Assembly: GCA_001805125.1 (NCBI GenBank)
Contig: MHEF01000168.1
Location: 15,608-31,861 of the forward strand
Length of the DNA stretch: 16,254 nucleotides
Source: Nitrospirae bacterium RBG_13_39_12
GTDB taxonomy: Bacteria > Nitrospirota > Thermodesulfovibrionia > Thermodesulfovibrionales > SM23-35
Reading direction: 5' to 3'
This document shows, piece after piece, positions 1 to 5,247 of this stretch (position 1 is its first letter; every line of letters starts with the position of its first letter). The notes under the pieces were generated by a model that searched no databases, was not told the origin of the DNA, and saw only the letters and a program-made list of their open reading frames with translations. The translations under genes and the position numbers were made by a program.

Positions 1-2
1 AG

Positions 3-245
3 CTATTTATAAAAACATCCTCAAAACTAACAAAAAGAAATCCCTCTCTTGAACCACAGTTAGAAAAAGTTTTGATAGAGCTTAAGAAAGACCCTTTCAC
101 TCCTTCGCTCAAAACGCACAAACTGAAAGGGGACATGGAAGGACTATTCGCATGTTCGCTGACACATGAACTAAGAATTATTTTTGAATTGTCATCCAAA
201 ACCATCCGCCTCCTCGACATCGGCTCACATGACGAAGTCTATTAA
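3..245 (+). CDS. RelE/YafQ-type toxin, C-terminal part (5' end outside window)
   Basis: The frame is open from the window edge to a TAA at 243-245 and gives about 80 residues, including RNPSLEPQ, KLKGDMEGLFACSLTHELRI and the end LLDIGSHDEVY. This is the small RelE/StbE-YafQ mRNA interferase fold. In that family the toxin is a ribosome-dependent endoribonuclease neutralised by a cognate antitoxin. It aligns along its length with the complete toxin at 692-958: both share RNP, an F/YACSLT.ELRIIF core and LLDIG.HDEVY. The two are therefore paralogues in tandem. The start codon and any antitoxin lie to the left of the window. The family assignment is good; cleavage activity is inferred. Confidence 0.75.
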   Translation, partial: LFIKTSSKLTKRNPSLEPQLEKVLIELKKDPFTPSLKTHKLKGDMEGLFACSLTHELRIIFELSSKTIRLLDIGSHDEVY

Positions 246-246
246 G

Positions 247-422
247 AAAAAGTTACAAGTTACAGATTTCAAGCTATTATATCTTTCCTTCACTTCCTGC
301 AAAAGTCTTATCTTCTCCTGAAGCTGGGGATAATAGCTCTTTCTGACCTAACGGTCTCCGAGTCCGATAATTTCCTCCCGTAAAGATTCTTTGGTTTTTG
401 GTGTTTTAGAGCGCTTTTTCAT
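247..422 (-). pseudogene. Relic of the N-terminus of a PAS/sensor histidine kinase
   Basis: Reading the minus strand from ATG at 422-420 gives MKKRSKTPKTKESLREEIIG, then LGDR, a TAG at 350-348, then VRKSYYPQLQEKIRLLQEV. The phrase REEIIGLG(E/D)R-(S)-VRKSYYP-LQ is one I recognise as a typical opening of PAS-domain sensor kinases in Nitrospirota and Deltaproteobacteria. The TAG replaces the serine normally found there. No PAS or kinase domain follows; the frame runs on antisense to the toxin at 3-245. This is a broken fragment, not a working gene. Its end is approximate, and the recognition is from memory of the family. Confidence 0.6.
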
Positions 423-442
423 CCCTTTATTTTCTTCTCCCA

Positions 443-471
443 TTGACATAAAGCAACCCTTTGTTTATCAT
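443..471 (+). promoter_or_regulatory. sigma70-type promoter of the toxin-antitoxin pair
   Basis: TTGACA (443-448), a 17-nt spacer and TATCAT (466-471, 5 of 6 to TATAAT) lie directly before the antitoxin ATG at 478. The expected transcription start falls on or next to that ATG, so the mRNA would be leaderless. No Shine-Dalgarno sequence is visible upstream of the ATG, which agrees with this. Confidence 0.7.
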
Positions 472-477
472 TCTATT

Positions 478-711
478 ATGAAAACAGCGGAAATAAATGA
501 AATTGAAGAAATGCTTCAAAAGCTTCCCAAAAAACGCATTCAAGAAGTGAGAGCTTTTATAGGCTATATCATTGACAGGGAGCAAAGACGCAAGGCGCTT
601 ATTGATCGCGTACTGAAGGCTGAACAAAATCCTGATACTGTGACATGCAGTTCTGCTGAAGAATTCCTGCTGGCTATTGAAAGCGCTGAAGATGATGACG
701 ATCAAACCTGA
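478..711 (+). CDS. Antitoxin of a type II toxin-antitoxin pair (small helical protein)
   Basis: The product is 77 aa, MKTAEINEIEEMLQKLPKKR onward, with a helical middle (EVRAFIGYIIDREQRRKAL) and an acidic tail ending SAEDDDDQT. The pattern IEE-L-KLP--R--EV--FI-Y--D resembles DUF2281/RelB-like antitoxins that precede RelE/YafQ toxins. In such pairs the antitoxin binds the toxin and usually represses the shared promoter. An upstream start at 391 is possible in frame, but 478 is preferred because a strong promoter lies at 443-471 and transcription would begin at this ATG. The stop overlaps the toxin start by 20 nt, which implies translational coupling. The role rests mainly on position and size. 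Confidence 0.72.
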   Translation: MKTAEINEIEEMLQKLPKKRIQEVRAFIGYIIDREQRRKALIDRVLKAEQNPDTVTCSSAEEFLLAIESAEDDDDQT

Positions 712-958
712 CAAGACCTTTCTGAAACGCGCAAAGAAACTTTTAAAAAGAAATCCCGTTTTGAGAGAAGTATATAAGAACTTATATGGAAAACTTTCAT
801 CCGATCCATTTGATTCCACTCTCCACACACATGCGCTTACAGGCGATTTAAGAGGCAAATATGCCTGCTCCCTTACATATGAATTACGCATAATCTTTAA
901 ACTCTCTGATGACACCATTCACCTCCTTGACATCGGCACACATGATGAGGTCTATTAA
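692..958 (+). CDS. RelE/YafQ-type mRNA interferase toxin
   Basis: The product is 88 aa. Landmarks are MMTIKPDKTFLKRAKKLLKR, RNPVLREV, a DLRGKYACSLTYELRIIFKL core and the end LLDIGTHDEVY. Family members block translation by cutting mRNA on the ribosome; the basic N-terminal helices and the R-rich core fit that fold. The start is taken as ATG 692 (695 is equally possible), inside the end of the antitoxin gene; an in-frame TTG at 677 is less likely. The protein is clearly paralogous to the partial toxin at 3-245. Both copies read intact, so there is no sign of decay, unlike the kinase fragments around them. Confidence 0.8.
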   Translation: MMTIKPDKTFLKRAKKLLKRNPVLREVYKNLYGKLSSDPFDSTLHTHALTGDLRGKYACSLTYELRIIFKLSDDTIHLLDIGTHDEVY

Positions 959-980
959 GGGGTCAAATTATCCAGACCCC
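959..980. other. Short hairpin after the toxin gene
   Basis: GGGGTC (959-964) and GACCCC (975-980) form a perfect 6-bp stem around a 10-nt loop, starting directly after the toxin stop. The downstream sequence AAACTTTTCT is only weakly T-rich, so a terminator role is possible but not convincing. Confidence 0.35.
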
Positions 981-988
981 AAACTTTT

Positions 989-1144
989 CTACTTGATGCT
1001 TGTCACTGTCTGTTTCTCCAGTTCTTTTATCTTCTCCTTGAGTTCTATCATCCTGAGTTCCCTGCCGACAAAGAGTTTGTTCATGCGCTCAACCTCCGCT
1101 ATCTTCTCTTCAAGTTCTGCAGTGTGCTCTCTTGCCCGCGAGCG
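989..1144 (-). pseudogene. C-terminal tail of a PAS/sensor-kinase-type protein
   Basis: The minus-strand frame bounded by TAA (1147-1145) and TAG (991-989) gives 51 residues: REHTAELEEKIAEVERMNKL followed by FVGRELRMIELKEKIKELEK. The string ERMNKLFVGRELRM-ELK--IKELE is a common coiled-coil segment of PAS-domain signalling proteins in Nitrospirota and Deltaproteobacteria. Here it lacks a start codon and everything upstream of the coiled coil. It lies immediately after the truncated alcohol dehydrogenase in the same direction but in another frame, so it is the far side of a deletion or recombination junction. Confidence 0.6.
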
Positions 1145-1593
1145 TTAAAGAACTTGCCGGCAGTTGTCGGAATGCAGATGAGAGGGGGTCCGGGGATAGA
1201 CACTTTATTAACTCCCTCAAACTCAAGAATGTGCTTATTGTTTGTGCTAACAACCCCTATTCCCTTGGCACAATCCATAGGACTGCCGCCGCCGACTGCT
1301 ATAATGACATCACACCCTTCATTCCGATACACTTCTGCACCAGACATAACTTCATGATCCTTGGGGTTCGAGGTGATATCCTTGAATACGATGTAAGGGA
1401 TGCTTAGCTTATTCAGATCATTTTCTATTTTTTTCGACCACCCTGCTTTTGCAACTTCGGGGTCTGTTACAAGAAGTACTTTCTTCGTTCCAAAGTTCAG
1501 CGCATAATTCGCTGCTTTCTTTAAAGCCCCTTCTCCGAACACAATCTCAGGAGCTACGAATTTTCTCAATTCTAATGTATCTGCTTTTTTCAT
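1099..1593 (-). pseudogene. Truncated ErcA-like iron-containing alcohol dehydrogenase
   Basis: From ATG 1593 the product begins MKKADTLELRKFVAPEIVFG and keeps the family landmarks VTDP, AGAEVYRNEGCDVIIAVGGG, SPMDCAKGIG, ILEFEGV and GPPLICIPTTAG. These belong to the NAD-binding half of group III iron-dependent alcohol dehydrogenases. The closest match I recognise is ErcA, the dehydrogenase-like regulatory protein linked to ErcS kinases. Homology stops at the GGC codon ending at 1156, where the family normally continues with TS-DVSQF. The last 18 or so residues to TAG at 1099 are read out of frame through a kinase tail. The iron-binding C-terminal half is missing, so the enzyme cannot be active. 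A good SD (AAAGGATGAG) precedes the ATG, so it may still be translated. Confidence 0.82.
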
Positions 1594-1614
1594 TCTTACT
1601 CATCCTTTTAAACT

Positions 1615-1743
1615 TTACAGTTGTTTTGTAGTTTTCGACCTAAAGCGGGACGTCTGCTCTTTGATGGTAATTCGGTTACTTTTCCCTGCAGACTTTTTGC
1701 GCAGTGCCTTATTTTGTTTTAATGTGGGGACATTTTTTGCCAA
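1615..1743 (-). CDS. Possible small very basic protein (42 aa), unknown
   Basis: On the minus strand TTG 1743-1741 opens a frame of 42 codons ending at TAA 1617-1615. It begins MAKNVPTLKQNKALRKKSAG and ends FRSKTTKQL. It has 13 Lys/Arg, one Glu and no Cys. An SD-like AAGGGG lies 8 nt before the TTG. The stop is 21 nt before the ercA-like ATG and on the same strand, so the two would form an operon. I do not recognise a family. The A/T-rich DNA makes chance Lys codons likely, so it may be spurious; the start, SD and spacing are the only support. Confidence 0.35.
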   Translation of the reverse strand: MAKNVPTLKQNKALRKKSAGKSNRITIKEQTSRFRSKTTKQL

Positions 1744-1760
1744 TGTATCAGCCCCTTTAT

Positions 1761-1800
1761 ATTATAAAATCAACTTATCATATAGGGTGTTTAATGTCAA
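1761..1800 (-). promoter_or_regulatory. Candidate promoter region for the small ORF/ercA-like gene
   Basis: On the minus strand a perfect TTGACA lies at 1800-1795 and a perfect TATAAT at 1766-1761, but they are 28 nt apart, too far to act together. A weaker -10 (TAAGTT) is 17 nt from TTGACA. A promoter probably lies here; which boxes are used cannot be decided. Confidence 0.3.
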
Positions 1801-1831
1801 ATTAATACAAACAAATTAATTAATGTTCAAT

Positions 1832-1915
1832 AAAATCTCCCCTAACCCCTCTTTACCAAAGAGGGGAATACTATGAAATCTCCCACTTTGGAAAAAGGGG
1901 ATGAAGGGGGATTTT
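1832..1915. repeat. G/C-rich palindromic repeat (REP/MITE-like)
   Basis: An 84-bp imperfect inverted repeat begins AAAATCTCCCCTAACCCC and ends GGGGATGAAGGGGGATTTT. Inside is a perfect 9-bp hairpin, CCCCTCTTT (1846-1854) with AAAGAGGGG (1858-1866). The phrase GGGGATGAAGGGGG recurs, inverted, in the element at 6562-6709. The repeat lies in the non-coding gap 1744-2081, which otherwise shows no gene. Confidence 0.6.
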
Positions 1916-1982
1916 ATAAATTTTGGTTCATCGTGAAAGTGAGTAAGTAAAATCTTCCTTAAAAGGTATACTTGTTGGTAAT

Positions 1983-2002
1983 CCCCCCTTTAGAAAAGGG
2001 GG
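1983..2002. repeat. Second G/C-rich hairpin of the same type
   Basis: CCCCCTTT (1984-1991) and AAAGGGGG (1995-2002) form an 8-bp stem with an AGA loop. It resembles the hairpin at 1846-1866 and that at 6618-6636. It lies 80 bp downstream of the histidine kinase stop, but no T-run follows on the minus strand, so it is not a standard intrinsic terminator. Confidence 0.5.
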
Positions 2003-2081
2003 ACTGAATGAGTAAAATATTATTGAAGTGCAAACTTCTATGTAAAAGCATCAATCTAAAACTTTTGGAAATTTAATTTTG

Positions 2082-2897
2082 TTATCTTGCCCTGTATGGA
2101 AAATGCAGACTGAAGGAAGAACCTTTTCCTGCAATGCTCTCAACTGAAATAAAACCTCCATGCCCTTCTACGATTTTTTTGGTAATAGGGAGGCCCAATC
2201 CTGTTTCTTTTTTTGTAATTTTCGTAGTGAAAAAAGGCTCAAAAATCATTCTGATATTTTCTTCAGGAATGCCCACACCTGTGTCTGTTACTTTTATAGT
2301 CACGTAGTTTTTCCCACTTAAAGAAACTTCATCTGTGGAAATAATCAACGTTCCACCGTGCGGCATTGCGTCAACAGCATTCAGGATGAGATTGTGCATC
2401 ACGGCATTGACCTGTTTTTTGTCTATATACAACATAGTGATGTTACCAAAATATTTATTTACGCCTATCCGGTGCTTTTTAAATGTATCTTCATAGGCTT
2501 CCAGTAAGTCATCGATTATTTTATTAATATCAATTTCTTCCTTAAAGAAAAAAGGCTTGTTGGAGAATAACAGTACATCCCTCAGGATTTCTTCAAGCCT
2601 TTTAGCTTCCAGGAAAATCAGATCCGAATATTCTTTTTCTTTTGTTTTGAGATAGGTGCACTTTTTCAGTCTTTTTGCTAATCCACCCATAACGGTAATG
2701 GGATTTCTTATTTCGTGTGCTACATTTGCAGTAAGTCTGCCAAGGGCAGATAGTTTTTCATATTCGATAAGTTTTTCATGCAGCTTCTCTTCAGTATTTT
2801 GAATTACAGTTCTTGATTTCTCCAGTTCGGAAAGTATCCTGCGAATATCTTCCAATTCATCTATCAGTTGTCTTTTTGTCTTGTCTTTATCTTTCAT
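2082..2897 (-). CDS. Soluble sensor histidine kinase
   Basis: The 271-aa protein has no membrane segment and no PAS or other sensor domain. Residues 1-50 are a charged coiled coil (RQLIDELEDIRRILSELEKS). HisKA follows with the phosphoacceptor His61 in VAHEIRNP. The HATPase region shows an N box NLILNAVDAM (169-178), G1 DTGVGIP (205-211), an F box FEPFFTTK (219-226) and G2 GLGLPITKK (233-241). All kinase motifs are intact, so it should autophosphorylate. Signal input must come from a partner or through the coiled coil. No response regulator gene is adjacent, so it is an orphan kinase. The start at ATG 2897 has only a weak GGA ahead. Upstream, 2898-2970 is extremely A/T-rich and probably holds its promoter. 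Confidence 0.9.
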   Translation of the reverse strand: MKDKDKTKRQLIDELEDIRRILSELEKSRTVIQNTEEKLHEKLIEYEKLSALGRLTANVAHEIRNPITVMGGLAKRLKKCTYLKTKEKEYSDLIFLEAKRLEEILRDVLLFSNKPFFFKEEIDINKIIDDLLEAYEDTFKKHRIGVNKYFGNITMLYIDKKQVNAVMHNLILNAVDAMPHGGTLIISTDEVSLSGKNYVTIKVTDTGVGIPEENIRMIFEPFFTTKITKKETGLGLPITKKIVEGHGGFISVESIAGKGSSFSLHFPYRAR

Positions 2898-2970
2898 TTT
2901 CCATGTCTAACTGATTATCGATTATTAATATAAATAATATATATAAATATACTTTATTTAGCAAATTTTG

Positions 2971-3010
2971 TTTTTTAGTACTTCAGATGATAATCTGAAG
3001 TACTAAAAAA
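2971..3010. promoter_or_regulatory. Perfect 18-bp-arm palindrome between divergent genes
   Basis: TTTTTTAGTACTTCAGAT (2971-2988), loop GATA, and ATCTGAAGTACTAAAAAA (2993-3010) are exact reverse complements. T-tracts are on the outer 5' side and A-tracts on the 3' side, the opposite of an intrinsic terminator on either strand. It lies between the kinase start (2897) and the amrS promoter (3090-3098), so an operator for a dimeric regulator or a cruciform-forming repeat is more likely. Confidence 0.6.
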
Positions 3011-3089
3011 CTTTAACAGGGGTTTTTAGGTAAATGCTTTTTAAATATTAAGTAATACTGAATTTGAGTTTTATATTTTTTATTATAAT

Positions 3090-3098
3090 TGCTATAAT
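3090..3098 (+). promoter_or_regulatory. Extended -10 promoter of amrS
   Basis: TGC-TATAAT is a perfect extended -10. A second TATAAT sits just upstream at 3084-3089. No good -35 is spaced correctly. The box ends 6 nt before the amrS ATG, so transcription should begin at or beside the start codon. Confidence 0.6.
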
Positions 3099-3104
3099 TT
3101 TCTT

Positions 3105-4118
3105 ATGAAAGAGGCGATGTTTTACGATAAGCTTGAAAAGAAAACAGTGAAGTGTTTTCTTTGCGCTCATCACTGCGTTATAAAGGATGGAAAAAGAGGA
3201 ATCTGTCATGTACGTAAGAATACAGGCGGTACATTATACAGCCTTGTTTACGGCAAGATTGTTTCAATGAATGTTGACCCTATTGAGAAAAAGCCTCTTT
3301 TTCATTTTCTGCCTGGTTCAACATCATTTTCCATCGCAACTGTCGGATGCAATTTTAGGTGTGAACACTGTCAGAATTATCAGATATCAGCGTATCCAAA
3401 AGAGCACGACGACATTATTGGTCAGGATGCTACACCTGAAGATATAGTAAGGGCAGCAGAAAGTAATGGCTGCGAGAGCATTTCCTATACCTATACCGAA
3501 CCAACTATATTTTTTGAATTTGCTTATGACTGTGCAAGGCTCGCACATGAAAGGGGGATAAAGAATGTCTTCGTGAGCAATGGTTATACAAGCCCTGAGG
3601 CAACAAAGGTTATAGCGCCTTATCTTGACGGGAACAATATAGATCTCAAGGGGAACAATGACTTTTACAGAAAGATTTGTGGCGCAAAGGTTGACCCTGT
3701 TAAAGAAACAATAATGCTTATGAAGGAGCTTGGTGTTTGGGTTGAGGTAACGACACTGATAATCCCGGACTATAATGACTCTGAAAAGGATTTGAAAGAT
3801 ATAGCGGAGTTCATTAAATCAGTTGACCCGTCAATACCATGGCATGTAAGCCAGTTTTATCCAACGTATAAATTAACTGATAAACCAAGGACACCTTTGA
3901 AAACCCTGCGCAGGGCAATGGAAATCGGGGTTGAAACAGGCCTTAAATACATATATGAAGGTAATGTGCCTGGTGAAGGTGGTGAGAACACATATTGTCC
4001 GCACTGCAAGGAACTTATTATCAAGCGATATGGTTTCAACATTATCGAGAACAAAATTAAAGATGGGAAATGCTCAAAATGTGGTGTAGAGATTGAGGGA
4101 GTATGGAAAAAATTATAG
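3105..4118 (+). CDS. amrS: AmmeMemoRadiSam-system radical SAM enzyme (AmrS-like)
   Basis: The 337-aa protein carries the radical SAM signature CNFRCEHC (Cys82, 86, 89), which binds a 4Fe-4S cluster and SAM. The cluster motif is preceded by a cysteine knot, CFLCAHHC plus Cys34, typical of the AmrS/PflA-like family. A second metal-binding pair lies at the C-terminus (CPHC 298-301, CSKC 323-326). The family's partners are MEMO1 and AMMECR1 homologues; neither is encoded here, so this copy stands alone, and its substrate cannot be told from the sequence. The start MKEAMFYDKLE fits the family. An internal ATG at 3117 is the alternative, but its GAGG would be only 2 nt away. The gene ends tail to tail with rimI, overlapping by 6 nt. 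Confidence 0.88.
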   Translation: MKEAMFYDKLEKKTVKCFLCAHHCVIKDGKRGICHVRKNTGGTLYSLVYGKIVSMNVDPIEKKPLFHFLPGSTSFSIATVGCNFRCEHCQNYQISAYPKEHDDIIGQDATPEDIVRAAESNGCESISYTYTEPTIFFEFAYDCARLAHERGIKNVFVSNGYTSPEATKVIAPYLDGNNIDLKGNNDFYRKICGAKVDPVKETIMLMKELGVWVEVTTLIIPDYNDSEKDLKDIAEFIKSVDPSIPWHVSQFYPTYKLTDKPRTPLKTLRRAMEIGVETGLKYIYEGNVPGEGGENTYCPHCKELIIKRYGFNIIENKIKDGKCSKCGVEIEGVWKKL

Positions 4119-4556
4119 TCCGAACATCATCAGAGCTGCATCTTCTTCCGGAGATATATAATAATTTCTTCTGAACCCTACAGCCTTGAACCCGAGGTTT
4201 TCATAAAACTTTCTTGCATCATGGTTTGATGCCCTTACCTCAAGAAATAAATAGCGGCAGTTAATCTCTTTCAAATTCTCCAGGATTTCTTTTACAAGTT
4301 TTGTTGCAATACCCTGTCTCCGAAAACCGGGATGAACTGCGAGGTTCAGAATATGGCCCTCATCGATTATGTAGTTTGCACATATATAGCCGATGATATT
4401 ATCTCCGGATAAAGCAACCTTTGTTATGGAATGCAGTTTCTGCAATTCGTTTAAAAAAGCAGATTTAGACCATGGAGTGGAAAATATCATACGCTCGATT
4501 TCCATGATTTCAGTGACATCATTGACCCGCATTTGGCGTATTAGTATTTCATGCAT
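4113..4556 (-). CDS. rimI: Ribosomal protein S18-alanine N-acetyltransferase RimI
   Basis: This is a 147-aa GNAT protein, the same size as E. coli RimI. Acetyl-CoA binding motif A reads LNLAVHPGFRRQGIATKLV (70-88). The C-terminal signature EVRASNHDARKFYENLGF (106-123) carries the glutamate and tyrosine expected for catalysis. RimI acetylates the N-terminal alanine of S18. Pairing with tsaB is common in bacteria and supports the call over a generic acetyltransferase. Its ATG lies 8 nt inside the tsaB end and AAAGGGG immediately precedes it, so translation is likely coupled. The 3' end overlaps the amrS stop by 6 nt. Confidence 0.9.
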   Translation of the reverse strand: MHEILIRQMRVNDVTEIMEIERMIFSTPWSKSAFLNELQKLHSITKVALSGDNIIGYICANYIIDEGHILNLAVHPGFRRQGIATKLVKEILENLKEINCRYLFLEVRASNHDARKFYENLGFKAVGFRRNYYISPEEDAALMMFGL

Positions 4557-5247
4557 CCCCTTTAATCTCGGCCTCTGATTTTCTTATGTACAATGGAACC
4601 AGGCTGACAGGTTCGGAAAACTCTCCCTTCTCTGCCTTTATCATCCCAATCCGTGCTACATTTGCAGGCGAAGGTACCAATTTATCAGCGGTTGCAAATA
4701 TGGCTTTTTCATTTAACACTTCTTTTATTTTATCTCTGTAAAGAAGAACCCCTTCACCTGTAAAGACAACCTTTTCATCTGAAAGAAACTTTCTATCCTC
4801 CAATAGCATTGACACATTTATTGATACTTCTTCGATTAGTCTTATAAAACCATCATTTTCCCATTTAAACAATGCTGAATACACTTCTTTTTTTCTTGCA
4901 TCGAGCATTGTGCAAACAGGGTATCTGCAGTAAGGAAAATGCCAGGCAAGTGCCTCAAGCGTAGGGACTGCGACTATGGGTTTCCCGGATACATATGAAA
5001 AACCTTTAACGGCGCTCAAACCTATTCTAAGCCCGGTAAAAGATCCTGGCCCTATAGCTACTGCAAAGACATCAATATCAGATACCTCAAGCCCTGACTG
5101 TTTCAGGATGTGGGCTATCTCTGTCATCAGTCTCTCTGAATGTGTTGATTTTACATTTAGCCTTGCTTCAGCTATTAAGCCGGATTTATCGTCAATAATA
5201 GCTATGCCCCCGAGCATAGTCGATGTTTCTATTGAGAGTATTTTCAT
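4549..5247 (-). CDS. tsaB: tRNA threonylcarbamoyladenosine biosynthesis protein TsaB
   Basis: The 232-aa protein matches the usual length of TsaB. It shows the ASKHA opening MKILSIETSTMLGGIAI, then STHSERLM (34-41) and the hallmark GPGSFTGLRIG (66-76), followed by LDARKKEVY. TsaB pairs with TsaD and TsaE to add threonylcarbamoyl to A37 of ANN-decoding tRNAs; TsaB itself is the non-catalytic scaffold. The start ATG overlaps the MFS stop as ATGA, and the end overlaps rimI, so the three genes form a tight minus-strand operon. tsaD and tsaE are not in this window. Confidence 0.93.
   Translation of the reverse strand: MKILSIETSTMLGGIAIIDDKSGLIAEARLNVKSTHSERLMTEIAHILKQSGLEVSDIDVFAVAIGPGSFTGLRIGLSAVKGFSYVSGKPIVAVPTLEALAWHFPYCRYPVCTMLDARKKEVYSALFKWENDGFIRLIEEVSINVSMLLEDRKFLSDEKVVFTGEGVLLYRDKIKEVLNEKAIFATADKLVPSPANVARIGMIKAEKGEFSEPVSLVPLYIRKSEAEIKGDA

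Noticed and set aside
427..918. 163-codon minus-strand ORF across the antitoxin and toxin genes
   Set aside because: It is antisense to two well-supported overlapping genes with their own promoter; its translation is low-complexity and matches no family I know.
1132..1407. Plus-strand ORFs opposite the ercA-like gene
   Set aside because: The minus strand encodes a clear dehydrogenase fragment; the plus-strand translations show no family motif or start signals.
2971..3010. The 18-bp-arm palindrome as a bidirectional terminator
   Set aside because: Intrinsic terminators need T-tracts after the stem; here both strands have T before and A after, and the flanking genes are divergent.
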